This document shows positions 51,211 to 60,388 of a stretch of DNA of 64,000 bases, piece after piece. Origin of the DNA: Plantibacter sp. Leaf314 (lineage in GTDB: Bacteria > Actinomycetota > Actinomycetes > Actinomycetales > Microbacteriaceae). Made by a program: the position numbers and the translations under genes. The number at the start of each line of letters is the position of its first letter. Position 1 is the first letter of the stretch. Location: contig NZ_LMOB01000001.1 of the NCBI RefSeq assembly GCF_001423185.1, forward strand, positions 2,029,889 to 2,093,888, read 5' to 3'. The notes below the pieces were generated by a model. That model was not told the DNA's origin. It saw only the letters and a list, made by a program, of their open reading frames with translations, and made no database searches.

Positions 51211-52197
51211 TCAGTCCTCCTGACCGAAGGCTCGCTTCTGCACGACCCGGAGGAAGAGGAAGGAGACGATGAAGGTGGCGACGGCGATGATGATCGAGGT
51301 CGCGGCGGCCGAGTAGATGTCGTCGCGGGTGAACGCGTCGCGGTAGACGAGCATGAGTGGCGACCAGCTCGTGGACAGGCTGTTGGTGAGCGGTCGGAGC
51401 GTGGTGGGTTCGGCGAACACCTGCAGCGTCGCGACCATGGAGAACAGCGCGGTCATCACGAGGGCCGGGGCGACGATCGGGATCTTGATCCGCAGGGCGA
51501 TCTGGACCTCGCTCGCACCGTCGATGCGGGCGGCTTCGTAGATCTCGCTCGGCACGGCCTTGAGCGAGGTGTAGATGACGATCATGTTGAAGCCGACGCC
51601 ACCCCAGAGGGCGATGTTCGCGATGCCGAAGATGATCGTGCCGGACGACAGGATCTCGGGGGCGTTCCACCCGAGGCTGTCGAAGATCGCGTAGAAGGGG
51701 CTCACCGCAGGCAGGTAGAGGAAGCCCCAGAGCAGCGAGCTGATCACGGCGGGCACCGCGTAGGGCAGGAAGATCGAGATCCGCGAGAAGGAGACCGCCC
51801 GCGTGCGTCGGGAGTCGAGCAGCAGCGCGAAGAGGAGTGCGAGGCCGAGCATGCACGGGATGAGGATGAGGCCGTACAGCAGCACCCGGCCGACACTCGC
51901 CGCGAACTCCGCATCGCCGAAGGCGCCGAGGTAGTTCTCGAAACCGGCGAACGCGGTCGTGCGTCCACCGGAGCCGAGGCCGAGGCCCGTCACCTGCTTC
52001 TTCTGGAAGCTGAGGAACAGCGTGTACACGATGGGCGCGGCCATGAACACGAGGAACAGGATGATGCCGGGGGCGAGCATCACGTACGGGATGAGGACCC
52101 GGTTCTTCAGGTTCTTCCGCGACCGGGCCGGTCGGCGCGAGCCGCGGGGCGGGTCCTGGGTGGGCCGGATCGTGTCCAGCGTCGATGGTGCAGCCAT
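51211..52197 (-). CDS. Carbohydrate ABC transporter permease (MalF type)
   Basis: 328 residues with six helices and the EAA loop EAARIDGASEVQIALRI near 220. N-terminal tail rich in arginine (RKNLKNRVLIPYVML begins helix 1). Partner of the permease at 50302. Separated from the binding-protein gene by 67 bp that hold a strong hairpin, which would let the binding protein be made in excess, as is usual. Confidence 0.9.
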   Translation of the reverse strand: MAAPSTLDTIRPTQDPPRGSRRPARSRKNLKNRVLIPYVMLAPGIILFLVFMAAPIVYTLFLSFQKKQVTGLGLGSGGRTTAFAGFENYLGAFGDAEFAASVGRVLLYGLILIPCMLGLALLFALLLDSRRTRAVSFSRISIFLPYAVPAVISSLLWGFLYLPAVSPFYAIFDSLGWNAPEILSSGTIIFGIANIALWGGVGFNMIVIYTSLKAVPSEIYEAARIDGASEVQIALRIKIPIVAPALVMTALFSMVATLQVFAEPTTLRPLTNSLSTSWSPLMLVYRDAFTRDDIYSAAATSIIIAVATFIVSFLFLRVVQKRAFGQED

Positions 52198-52230
52198 GCC
52201 GGGTCCTTGGGTCGAGTGCGGGAGCGGGGA

Positions 52231-52259
52231 GCGGGGCCGACTCGGTGAGCCGGCCCCGC
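52231..52259 (-). other. Intercistronic hairpin between binding protein and permease genes
   Basis: Nine-base arms GCGGGGCCG and CGGCCCCGC with an 11-base loop, 5 bp after the end of the binding-protein gene. No T-run. Such hairpins commonly stabilise the upstream message or partly terminate. Confidence 0.6.
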
Positions 52260-52264
52260 GGGGA

Positions 52265-53566
52265 CTACTTGACCGAGAAGCCGCTCTTCTTCAGGTCGTC
52301 GATGGTGATGGACTGCATCGCGGCCACGGCGTCGGAGAAGGCCTGCGCGGTCTTCGCCTCGGCCGCTTTCGCGAACTCGTCGTTGTACGCGCTGAAGGCG
52401 ACGTTGACGTTCGGGCCGTAGGTGAACGGCGCGACCGACTCTGAGGCCTTCGACGCGATGTCGTAGAAGTCGCTCTGCTGGCTGAAGAACTCCGGCGACG
52501 TGGTGAGGGCGTCGGCGGCGACCTTCGTCGCGGCCGGGTAGACGCCCGAGACGTCGGCGAGGGCCGCGACGGCCTTCGGGTCGGTGTTCAACCAGGTGGC
52601 GAACTCGACGGCGGCGGCCGCGTGCTTCGACTGCGTCGTCACCGCGGTGGACGAACCACCCCAGTTGCCGTTGGACGGCTTCGAGGTGTCCCACTGCGGG
52701 AGTTCCGCTGCGGTCCACTTGCCCGCGGTGTCGGGAGCGTTGCCGCCGAGGACCCCGGGGGCCCAGACGGAGGAGATCCAGCCGACCTGCGAGCCGTCGT
52801 TCAGTCCGGCGTTCCACTCGGGCGTGTACATCGGCTTGTTGTCGATGGCGCCCTCTTCGACGAGCTCACCCCAGTAGGACGCGACCTGCTCGGTCGGGCC
52901 GGCGTCGATGTCGACGCCCCAGCTGTCGCCGTCGATGGACCACCAGGAGGCGCCCGCCTGCTGCGCGAGTCCGGCGAACCAACCCGCGTCGTTCGCGGAG
53001 AAGGTGCCGAGGTACTTCGTCGGGTCGGCCTGGTGCACGGCACGGGCGACCTCGGCGTACTCGTCCCACGTCGTCGGGACGCTGAGGCCGAGGCTGTCGA
53101 GGATGTCGGTGCGGTAGTACGCCATCATCGGGCCCGAGTCCTGCGGCACGGCGTAGACCGCGTCGCCGCCGAGCGTCACGGAGTTCCAGACGCCGTCGGA
53201 GAAGTCGTCCTTGAGGTCGGCGGCGCCCTGCTCGGAGATGTCGGCGAGGGCGTCGGAGGCGACGAGCGTCGGGATCTTCTGGTACTCGGCCTGGATGAGG
53301 TCGGGTGCGCCGCTGCCGGCCTTGATCGCGGTGAGCAGCTTGGTGATGGCCGGGTCTCCGCCGTCCTGCTTCTGCACGACCACCTGGATGTCGGGGTGGT
53401 CCTCGTTCCACAGCTCGACGACCTGTTCGAGGTTGGGCGCCCAGGCCCAGTAGGTGAGTTTCACGGGGCCGGACTCGGTGCCGCCCGAGGATGCCGAGCA
53501 TCCGGAGAGCAGTAGAGCCGTCGTGGCGACCGTGGCGATGCCGATGTGGCGAAGCGTGCTGCGCAT
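52265..53566 (-). CDS. Sugar ABC transporter substrate-binding lipoprotein
   Basis: 433 residues. Signal peptide with lipobox LLLSGCS (lipidated C23). Family 1 extracellular solute-binding fold: VKLTYWAWAPNLEQVVELW, then SGPMMAYYRTDILDSLGL and GKWTAAELPQW. Anchored outside the membrane, it delivers sugar to the permeases at 51211 and 50302. The promoter and LacI operator lie 74-115 bp upstream. First gene of the operon ending in the LacI gene. Confidence 0.92.
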   Translation of the reverse strand: MRSTLRHIGIATVATTALLLSGCSASSGGTESGPVKLTYWAWAPNLEQVVELWNEDHPDIQVVVQKQDGGDPAITKLLTAIKAGSGAPDLIQAEYQKIPTLVASDALADISEQGAADLKDDFSDGVWNSVTLGGDAVYAVPQDSGPMMAYYRTDILDSLGLSVPTTWDEYAEVARAVHQADPTKYLGTFSANDAGWFAGLAQQAGASWWSIDGDSWGVDIDAGPTEQVASYWGELVEEGAIDNKPMYTPEWNAGLNDGSQVGWISSVWAPGVLGGNAPDTAGKWTAAELPQWDTSKPSNGNWGGSSTAVTTQSKHAAAAVEFATWLNTDPKAVAALADVSGVYPAATKVAADALTTSPEFFSQQSDFYDIASKASESVAPFTYGPNVNVAFSAYNDEFAKAAEAKTAQAFSDAVAAMQSITIDDLKKSGFSVK

Positions 53567-53639
53567 TCGTCCTCCTTGTCGAAAGCTGGGGCGCTCTGGT
53601 GCGGGGCAGCGACGCTTCGATGGAGAACGTCGTTGTACC

Positions 53640-53653
53640 TGTGAGCGGTTACA
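53640..53653. promoter_or_regulatory. LacI-type operator, transporter/GH42 divergent region
   Basis: TGTGAGCGGTTACA, symmetric in the form TGTnAnCGnTnACA with the central CG typical of LacI sites. It directly follows the -10 region of the transporter promoter on the minus strand, so a bound repressor would block it. Confidence 0.75.
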
Positions 53654-53681
53654 GTTATTCACACCGAGTTCAGCTTGTCAA
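53654..53681 (-). promoter_or_regulatory. Probable sigma-70-type promoter of the transporter operon
   Basis: On the minus strand, a consensus -35 TTGACA (53676-53681) is followed after 16 bp by a -10-like AATAAC (53654-53659). It reads towards the binding-protein gene. The -35 match is exact; the -10 is weaker. Confidence 0.55.
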
Positions 53682-53793
53682 CAATCAGATTGCTCACTCC
53701 ACTGGCAGTCCGGGCTGTGATAGAACTGGGAGCGCACACAGCCAGGTGATCGATCGGATCCCTCTCGGCCCACTGAGTCACAGGAGACGCAGC

Positions 53794-55830
53794 ATGACCA
53801 TCGAGCTCGACCCGCTCACCGCCCAGGCCACCTGGATCCCCGGCAGCACCGGCCTCCGCTACGGCGGCGACTACAACCCCGAGCAGTGGCCGCGCGAGAC
53901 CTGGCTCGAGGACATCGCCCTCATGCAGGCCGCCGGTGTCGACCTCGTGAGCGTCGGCATCTTCTCCTGGGCGGTCCTCGAACCGCGCGAGGGCGAGTAC
54001 GACTTCACCTTCCTCGACGAGATCATCGGCCTCCTGCACGACGCGGGCATCTCCGTCGACCTCGCGACCCCGACGACCGTCCCGCCCGCCTGGTTCTGGA
54101 AGCGGTACCCCGAGGCGCACCCCGTGACCCGCGAGGGCCTGCGGCTCGGCCACGGCTCACGCGGTATCGCGAGCCCCAGCTCCCCCGCCTACCGTCGGGC
54201 GGCCGCGGCGATCACCGAGCAGCTCGCCGCGCGTTACGGATCACACCCCGCCGTGGTGCTGTGGCACGTGCACAACGAGTACGGCGCACCGATCAGCGAG
54301 GACTACTCGGACGGTTCCGTGCTCGCCTTCCGCGCCTGGCTGCAGCGTCGGTACGGCTCCGTCGCCGCCCTCAACGCCGCCTGGGGCACCCGGTTCTGGG
54401 GCCAGGACTACGGCGAGTGGGACGAGATCGACGCCCCGCGGGTGTCCGCCTCCGTCGTCAACCAGACGCAGCGCCTCGACTTCGCGCGCTACACCTCCGA
54501 CACCCTGCTCGAGTGCTACGTCGCCGAACGCGACATCATCAAGCGCCACGCGCCGGAGGTGCCGGTCACGACGAACTTCATGGCCACCAACTGCCGGTCG
54601 ATCGACTACTGGGCCTGGAGTCGCGAGGTGGACATCGTCGCCAACGACTACTACCTCGTCGCCGAGCGCGCGGACAACCACATCCTGCTCGCCCTCGACT
54701 CCGACCTGACCCGCTCCCTCGCCGGCGGCGACCCGTGGATCCTCATGGAGCACTCGACGTCGGCCGTCAACTGGCAGCCGCGGAACATCGCGAAGCGCGC
54801 CGGTGAGCTCGCCCGCAACAGCATGAGCCACCTGGCCCGCGGCGCCGACGCGATCCTCTACTTCCAGTTCCGTGCCTCCCGATCCGGTGCGGAGAAGTTC
54901 CACTCGGCGATGCTCCCCCACGCCGGCACCGAGAGCCGGATCTGGCGCGAGGTCGTCGCCCTCGGACAGGACCTCGGCCGCCTCGACGAACTCGTCGGCT
55001 CTCGCGTGCGGAGCGAGGTCGCGATCCTCTGGGACGTGCAGTCGTTCTGGGCCCAGGACCTGGAGTGGCGCCCCTCCGTCGAACTCGACCACCGCGAACG
55101 CGTCGAGGCCTACTACGCCGCCCTCTGGCGGGCCGGCGTCACGGTCGACTTCGTCCACCCGCACGCCGACCTGAGCGGTTACCGCCTCGTGCTCGCGCCG
55201 TCGTTATACCTCGCGGACCGCGAGACCTCCGAGAACCTCACCCGCTACGTCGAGGACGGCGGCAGCTTCGTGGTGTCGTACTTCTCGGGCGTCGTCGACG
55301 AGCACGACGCGGTGTGGGAGGGCGGCGCGCCCGGTGCATTCCGCCGGGTGCTGGGACTCTCCGTCCCCGAGTTCCTGCCGCTCCACGAGCACGAGACCGT
55401 CGAGCTCGACGACGGTCGCACCGGATCGAGTTGGACCGACGACATCGTCCTCGAGGGTGCGGAGGCCGTCTCCTCGTACCGCTCCGGACCGGCGGCCGGG
55501 AGCCCCGCGGTGACCCGCAACCGCTTCGGCGCGGGGACCGCCTGGTACGTCTCGACGAAGCTCGACGAGGCGGGGCTGTCGGAACTGCTGTCCGAAGCCC
55601 TGGAGCAGGCAGGCGTCGACGCACCGCCGGTGCCAGCCCTCGGGCTCGAGGTCGTCACCCGCTGGGGCGACGAGGCGTCGTTCACGGTCGCGATCAACCA
55701 TGGCGACACGGACGCGGAACTCGTGACCGACGGGACCGTCGAACTGCTGACCGGCGACCCGGTGGTCGCGGGCGCGGTGCGGATCCCGGCGGGTGCCGTG
55801 CGGGTGGTGCGGACGCCGCTGCGCGGGTAG
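53794..55830 (+). CDS. Glycoside hydrolase family 42 beta-galactosidase
   Basis: 678 residues, with CAGGAG nine bases before the ATG. Cleaves terminal beta-galactosides in the cytoplasm. N-terminal TIM barrel begins LRYGGDYNPEQWP; acid/base E162 in WHVHNEYG and nucleophile E319 in LMEHSTSAVNW; then the trimerisation domain (about 390-600; SYFSGVVDE) and a small C-terminal beta domain. No signal peptide. Divergent from the sugar ABC operon and sharing its LacI operator region, so import and cleavage should be induced together. Substrates may be galacto-oligosaccharides from plant cell walls. Confidence 0.93.
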   Translation: MTIELDPLTAQATWIPGSTGLRYGGDYNPEQWPRETWLEDIALMQAAGVDLVSVGIFSWAVLEPREGEYDFTFLDEIIGLLHDAGISVDLATPTTVPPAWFWKRYPEAHPVTREGLRLGHGSRGIASPSSPAYRRAAAAITEQLAARYGSHPAVVLWHVHNEYGAPISEDYSDGSVLAFRAWLQRRYGSVAALNAAWGTRFWGQDYGEWDEIDAPRVSASVVNQTQRLDFARYTSDTLLECYVAERDIIKRHAPEVPVTTNFMATNCRSIDYWAWSREVDIVANDYYLVAERADNHILLALDSDLTRSLAGGDPWILMEHSTSAVNWQPRNIAKRAGELARNSMSHLARGADAILYFQFRASRSGAEKFHSAMLPHAGTESRIWREVVALGQDLGRLDELVGSRVRSEVAILWDVQSFWAQDLEWRPSVELDHRERVEAYYAALWRAGVTVDFVHPHADLSGYRLVLAPSLYLADRETSENLTRYVEDGGSFVVSYFSGVVDEHDAVWEGGAPGAFRRVLGLSVPEFLPLHEHETVELDDGRTGSSWTDDIVLEGAEAVSSYRSGPAAGSPAVTRNRFGAGTAWYVSTKLDEAGLSELLSEALEQAGVDAPPVPALGLEVVTRWGDEASFTVAINHGDTDAELVTDGTVELLTGDPVVAGAVRIPAGAVRVVRTPLRG

Positions 55831-55903
55831 GGCGGCGCGGCGGGGACGCCCCCGCCGCGTACTGGTCATCTCGAATGTCAGTGGTCCGTGGTGGACTGGA
55901 GTC

Positions 55904-57181
55904 ATGACCGAGACCTCCACCACGCTCCCGCTGCGCGCGGTGGACGTCTTCGAGGAGCAGCTCGCGGCGCTCTCCGACGAGTTCTCCACCATCGCGCGCG
56001 AGCGTGCCGCACTCGACGCCCGGGAGGCTCGCCTGCTGGCCCGGTCCGCGGCCCTCGCCGACGCGATGGCGGACAGCCTGGTCTCGCACGACGAGACGCC
56101 CGCACAGCGGAAGGCGCTCGTCCGTCGGTCCGCCTGCGCCGCACTCGCCATGGCGACGCGCTCCTCGGAACACACCGTGCAACGGGCCACCGGCGACGCC
56201 GAACGGCTCGTCGCCGATGCCCCGGCGGTGCTCAGCGCATTGGAGGCCGGCCGCATCTCGGGCCGTCACGCGCGGACCATCACCGATCAGCTCCGAGACA
56301 TCCCCGCGCACGGTCGCGCCGCGTTCGTGGAGAGGATCCTGCCCATCGCGGAGCAGTCGACCGTCGCGCGGCTGCAGCAGCGGTGTCGAGTCCTCCGCGA
56401 GCGCCTCCACCCCGAGTCCATCACGGTGCGTGCGGCCCACCGCCGGGTGGAGGTCGAGCCCGCGGCCGACGGCATGGCGTGGGTGCACCTGTTCACCACG
56501 GCACCCGTCGCCATCGCGATCGGAGAACGGCTCGACGCGCTCGTCGGCGCGGCCCACCTGACGGACGACGACCGCACCTGCCAGCAGCTGCGTGCCGATG
56601 CGCTCGGCTCGCTCTGCGTCAGCGGCGTCACCACAACCGACCAGACCGACCACCAGGGCCGACGGTCGCCGATCGCCCGGCCGGTGGAGGTGCTCGACGA
56701 CCTCCAGCCGACGGTGAACCTCACCGTGCCCGTACTCAGCCTCTTGGGGGTCACCGAGACCCCGTCCATCCTCGACGGCTACGGCCCGATCGACCCCGAG
56801 ACCGCGGCGAGGCTCGCGGTCAACGCGCCCTCGATGACGAGGGTGCTCACCCACCCGGAGACGAGTTCGGTCCTCTCGGTCGGGCGGCAGCAATACCGCG
56901 TGCCCGCGGATCTCCAACGGGCGGTCCGCCTGCGAGACGTCACGTGTCGGGCACCCGGGTGCGGGCGGCGGGCACGGGTCTGCGACCTCGACCACTCGGT
57001 CGCCTGGGCCGACGGCGGAACGACGAGTGTCGGCAATCTGGCCTGCGTGTGCCGACATCATCACCGGCTGAAGCACCTGCCCGGGTGGTCGCTCGACCAC
57101 CGGCCCGATGGGGTCCTGGATTGGACGACACCTGACGGCAAGCGGCATCGGACGGTACCGGACGCCGATCCGCCGTTCTGA
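55904..57181 (+). CDS. DUF222 and HNH-endonuclease domain protein
   Basis: 425 residues. DUF222 covers about 25-310; the HNH nuclease at about 345-395 has CRAPGC, CDLDHSVAWADGG and CRHHHRLKH, with the metal and catalytic histidines present. This architecture is present in many copies per genome in Microbacteriaceae and related groups, and some copies are thought to lie in mobile retroelement-like regions; the activity is unproven. ATG 55904 follows the GH42 gene by 73 bp. Not part of the sugar locus by function. Confidence 0.87.
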   Translation: MTETSTTLPLRAVDVFEEQLAALSDEFSTIARERAALDAREARLLARSAALADAMADSLVSHDETPAQRKALVRRSACAALAMATRSSEHTVQRATGDAERLVADAPAVLSALEAGRISGRHARTITDQLRDIPAHGRAAFVERILPIAEQSTVARLQQRCRVLRERLHPESITVRAAHRRVEVEPAADGMAWVHLFTTAPVAIAIGERLDALVGAAHLTDDDRTCQQLRADALGSLCVSGVTTTDQTDHQGRRSPIARPVEVLDDLQPTVNLTVPVLSLLGVTETPSILDGYGPIDPETAARLAVNAPSMTRVLTHPETSSVLSVGRQQYRVPADLQRAVRLRDVTCRAPGCGRRARVCDLDHSVAWADGGTTSVGNLACVCRHHHRLKHLPGWSLDHRPDGVLDWTTPDGKRHRTVPDADPPF

Positions 57182-57192
57182 GCGAGAGCGTG

Positions 57193-57301
57193 CCCTTCGA
57201 CAAGCTCAGGGACCGAGGTGCCCGCGTTCGGCGTGCCCTTCGACAAGCTCAGGGACCGGAGCCCGGTCACCGAGCTGCGCCGCACTGAGCCTGTCGAAGT
57301 G
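57193..57301. repeat. Dispersed 23 bp repeat, two direct copies and an inverted part
   Basis: Copies at 57193-57215 and 57236-57258 (CCCTTCGACAAGCTCAG then GGACCG), 43 bp apart; an inverted part-copy CACTGAGCCTGTCGAAGTG is at 57283-57301. All lie between the convergent HNH and isomerase genes. The copies in opposite orientation can pair into a hairpin. Confidence 0.8.
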
Positions 57302-57313
57302 TCGAGGTGCGTG

Positions 57314-58114
57314 CTACTTGTCGTGCTCGGCGAGCCAGGCGAAGGACTCGGCGACGCCGCCGAAGATCTCCTTGCTGTAGCCGTCGAACTCGACCACACG
57401 GGTCGCGTGCGGCGCGGCGGCGAGGATCGCCGGGATGTCGACCTGACCCTGGCCGGCGGGCTGCTGGTTCGCGAACGCCTGCGCGAGGGCGTCGGGCACG
57501 ACGAGTGCGCTCTCGCTGCTCGGCAGTGCGGTGGCGATGTCTCCGGAGATGATGCCGTCCTTGATGTGGAGGAACTGCACGCGGTCGCCGAGCGAACGCA
57601 GGAACGCGGGGGTGTCCGCACCACCGACGGTCGACCAGAAGGTGTCGATCTCGAGGACGACCTCGGGCGACAGCTGCTCGACGAACAGCTCGAAGATGGG
57701 GCGGCCGTCGACGTGGGTCGAGAACTCCCAGTTGTGGTTGTGGTAGCCGAACTTCAAGCCGGAGGCGGCTGCCTGGACGGCGAGCTCGTTGACCCGCTCG
57801 GCGAGGCGAGCGGCGTCGTCCGCGGTCTGCCAGCGGTCGGTCGGGATGAACGGGTCGATGACCGTCCCGATGCCGAGCCGCGAGGCGGCGTCGAACGCGA
57901 CGGCCGGGTCGGCGGCGTCGATCACGGGTGCGTGGCCGGACGGTGCCGTCACTCCGGCGGCTGCGAACGCCGTCTCGAACTCGGCGGCGCGCTCGACGAA
58001 CGCGTAGGGCTCGACCTTGGTGAAGCCGATCTCGGCGATGCGGGCGACGGCGCCCTGCAGGTCCTCGGCGATGGCGTCGCGGACGGTGTACAGCTGCACG
58101 GACGGTGCGCTCAT
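57314..58114 (-). CDS. Sugar phosphate isomerase/epimerase (TIM-barrel, IolE-like superfamily)
   Basis: 266 residues. AP endonuclease 2-type TIM barrel: SVQLYTVRDAIAED, FTKVEPYAF, LKFGYHNHNWEF, VVLEIDTFWS, FLHIKDG and VVEFDG, which place the metal-binding His, Glu and Asp. Acts on a sugar or inositol derivative; the precise reaction is unknown. A perfect palindrome (58187-58198) about 73 bp upstream may be its operator. Stand-alone gene. Confidence 0.85.
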   Translation of the reverse strand: MSAPSVQLYTVRDAIAEDLQGAVARIAEIGFTKVEPYAFVERAAEFETAFAAAGVTAPSGHAPVIDAADPAVAFDAASRLGIGTVIDPFIPTDRWQTADDAARLAERVNELAVQAAASGLKFGYHNHNWEFSTHVDGRPIFELFVEQLSPEVVLEIDTFWSTVGGADTPAFLRSLGDRVQFLHIKDGIISGDIATALPSSESALVVPDALAQAFANQQPAGQGQVDIPAILAAAPHATRVVEFDGYSKEIFGGVAESFAWLAEHDK

Positions 58115-58186
58115 GGGTACTCCTTCGTAGCTTCGGGCGGGCACCGAGGGGCGGCCCACCGCGTCACCGACGCCGGTCGGACCGCT

Positions 58187-58198
58187 TCTGTCGACAGA
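58187..58198 (-). promoter_or_regulatory. Palindrome upstream of the isomerase gene
   Basis: TCTGTCGACAGA, perfect over 12 bp, followed by an overlapping related half-site (GATCGACA). Candidate operator; regulator not in the window as far as can be judged. Confidence 0.45.
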
Positions 58199-58267
58199 TC
58201 GACAAAAGTACCCGCGCCGAGTCTATCGACCCAGGCTGGGCGCGAGCGAGCCGATGCCGCCCCGCCG

Positions 58268-58471
58268 CTACTTCTCGGAGCGCTTCAGGGTCTTCTTGAC
58301 CGCGCGCTCGGCGAGGACGGTCACATAGTCCTGCACCGGTCGTTCGGCGAGCGCGCTGACCTCTTCGCGCACGAGCGCGCCGATCCGGGCGGAATCGACC
58401 CCCGAGTACTTGTCGCTCAGCTTCTCGGTGAGCTGACGGATGATCTCTTCGTGGTCGATGTCGGTTGCCAT
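58268..58471 (-). CDS. Three-helix bundle dimerisation domain protein
   Basis: 67 residues from ATG 58471 (MATDIDHEEIIRQL). Amphipathic helices EEIIRQLTEKLSDKY, ARIGALVREEVSALA and VQDYVTVLAERAVKKTL fit the small three-helix bundle dimerisation domain known in actinobacterial proteins of unknown role. The longer frame upstream lacks support. No partner gene nearby. Confidence 0.65.
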   Translation of the reverse strand: MATDIDHEEIIRQLTEKLSDKYSGVDSARIGALVREEVSALAERPVQDYVTVLAERAVKKTLKRSEK

Positions 58472-58684
58472 GCCTCCAGTATCGGCCCACAGGTGTTGTC
58501 CGGGCTGTGAACCTCGGCTTCCGTCCGCCGCTGTTCGCACGCCGGACACCTCCCGGCAGTGCCCCGTTCACCCTCCCCGTCGGACGCCCGTCGGAGCTAT
58601 CCTGACCGCGATGTCGATTTCCCCATCCGCCGTTCGACGTCGTAGTGAGGCGGGCGATCGCGCCCCGGAAACCAGGAGAAGACG

Positions 58685-59128
58685 ATGTCGAAATACATGC
58701 TCATCATGCGCAACAGCGGATCCGTCGAGAAGCTCGAGGACATGGACTTCGAAGCGGTGATCAACGCGATGGGCGCCTACAACGAGTCGATGATCGCCGC
58801 CGGCGTCATGGTCGGCGGTGACGGCCTCACCGACGCGGCGCAGGGTGCCGTCGTCGAGTTCACGACGGAGGCCCCGATCGTGACCGACGGCCCCTACGGC
58901 GAACTGCACGAACTCTTCAACGGGTTCTGGACCATCGAGGTCGCGACCCGCGAGGAGGCGATCGAGTGGGCCAGCCGCGCGCCGCTCGCCCCCGGCAACA
59001 AGATCGAGGTGCGCCGCATCACCGACATGTCGGACTTCGCCGACCACGCCGACAACGAGTACCTCCAGAAGGAGGAGGAGTGGCGCGCTCAGGAGGGCAC
59101 CCCGAAGCCCGCTGCCGACCCGGCCTGA
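58685..59128 (+). CDS. YciI-like DGPF-domain protein, partner of ECF42 sigma factor
   Basis: 147 residues. MSKYMLIMRNSGSVEKLEDM starts the fold, and VTDGPYGELHELFNGFWTIE (DGPY for the DGPF motif) is the hallmark. These ferredoxin-like small proteins are found directly before ECF42 sigma factors, as here (13 bp). No enzyme activity proven for the family; it is probably the main target or sensor of the sigma factor. ATG 58685 is preceded by AGGAGAA. Confidence 0.85.
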   Translation: MSKYMLIMRNSGSVEKLEDMDFEAVINAMGAYNESMIAAGVMVGGDGLTDAAQGAVVEFTTEAPIVTDGPYGELHELFNGFWTIEVATREEAIEWASRAPLAPGNKIEVRRITDMSDFADHADNEYLQKEEEWRAQEGTPKPAADPA

Positions 59129-59141
59129 GCCCGGCACGACC

Positions 59142-60380
59142 ATGACCGACGACGCCGTCCGCCGCAGTGTCGAGGGCGTCTGGCGGATCGAGAGCGCCCA
59201 GATCGTCGCGACGCTGACCAAGCTGACCGGCGATCTCGGGCTCGCCGAGGACCTGGCCCAGGAGGCGTTGCTCGAGGCCCTCGAACACTGGCCACGCGAC
59301 GGGGTGCCGCGCGTCCCGGGTGCCTGGCTGACCATGGTCGCCAAACGGCGGGCGATCGACGGCTGGCGGCGGCGCGCGGCTCTCGACGAGCGGTACCGGG
59401 CGATCGCCCGTGACCTCGAGCAGGTCGGTGACGACGACTGGGAACCGATCGGAGACGACGTGCTCCGGCTCGTCTTCACCGCCTGCCACCCCGTGCTGTC
59501 GCGGGAGTCGCAGGTGGCGCTCACCCTCCGGGTGGTCAGCGGCCTGACCACCCGCGAGATCGCCCGGATGCTCCTCGTCCCGGTGCCGACCGTGCAGGCG
59601 AGGATCACCCGGGCGAAGCAGACCCTCGCGGCAGCAGGCTCCCCGTTCGAGGCGCCGGACCCCGCCGAGTGGCGCCAACGGTTGTCGGCCGTGCTCGGCG
59701 TCGTGTACCTCCTGTTCACCGAGGGGTACGCGGCGACGAGCGGGTCGTCGTGGATCCGCTCCGAGCTCGCGAACGAGGCACTGCGACTCGGTCGTCGACT
59801 CGTCGCGCTCGTGCCCCGCGAACCGGAGGCGCACGCCCTCGTCGCCCTCATGGAGTTCCAGGCCTCGCGCTTCGCCGCCCGCGTGGCGCCCGACGGCTCG
59901 GCGATCCTCCTGGCGGACCAGCACCGCGACCGCTGGGATCGCGCACAGATCGTCCGCGGCTCGGCGGCACTCGACCGGGCCGACGCACTCGGACGAGGCC
60001 GGGGCGCCTACGGACTCCAGGCGGCGATCGCGCAGTGCCACTCGGTCGCCCCGAGCGTCGCGGCGACGGACTGGGAGCGGATCGTGATCCTCTACGAGGC
60101 GCTCGGCAGGATCGCCCCGAACCCGGTGGTCGAGCTCAACCGTGCCATCGCGGTGTCGATGGCGACCGGCCCGGCGACCGCCCTCCGCATCGTCGACGCC
60201 CTCGCCGACGACCCGATGCTCCGTGGCTCACACCTCCTCCCGAGCGTGCGCGGGGAACTGCTCGCGCAGCTCGGTCGCACCGAGGAGGCACGGTCGGAGC
60301 TCACGACCGCCGCCCACCTCGCGACGAACGAGCGCGAGCGCGACGTCCTCCTCCGGAAGGTCGCCGCCCTGCCCGCGTGA
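59142..60380 (+). CDS. ECF42-type RNA polymerase sigma factor
   Basis: 412 residues, much longer than a simple sigma factor. Sigma regions 2 and 4 are in the first 170 residues (LGLAEDLAQEALLEALEHWP, LTMVAKRRAIDGWRRR, VPTVQARITRAKQTL). Residues about 185-410 are a helical, TPR-like extension (YLLFTEGY, RLVALVPREPEAHALVALME, PNPVVELNRAIAVS) that is known in ECF42 to be needed for activity. No anti-sigma factor is adjacent, also typical. Coupled with the DGPF protein at 58685. Confidence 0.9.
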   Translation: MTDDAVRRSVEGVWRIESAQIVATLTKLTGDLGLAEDLAQEALLEALEHWPRDGVPRVPGAWLTMVAKRRAIDGWRRRAALDERYRAIARDLEQVGDDDWEPIGDDVLRLVFTACHPVLSRESQVALTLRVVSGLTTREIARMLLVPVPTVQARITRAKQTLAAAGSPFEAPDPAEWRQRLSAVLGVVYLLFTEGYAATSGSSWIRSELANEALRLGRRLVALVPREPEAHALVALMEFQASRFAARVAPDGSAILLADQHRDRWDRAQIVRGSAALDRADALGRGRGAYGLQAAIAQCHSVAPSVAATDWERIVILYEALGRIAPNPVVELNRAIAVSMATGPATALRIVDALADDPMLRGSHLLPSVRGELLAQLGRTEEARSELTTAAHLATNERERDVLLRKVAALPA

Positions 60381-60388
60381 GGTTCGGT

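Noticed and set aside
57193..57301. CRISPR-like direct repeats
   Set aside because: Only two direct copies with no regular spacers and copies elsewhere in the window; a dispersed repeat fits better.
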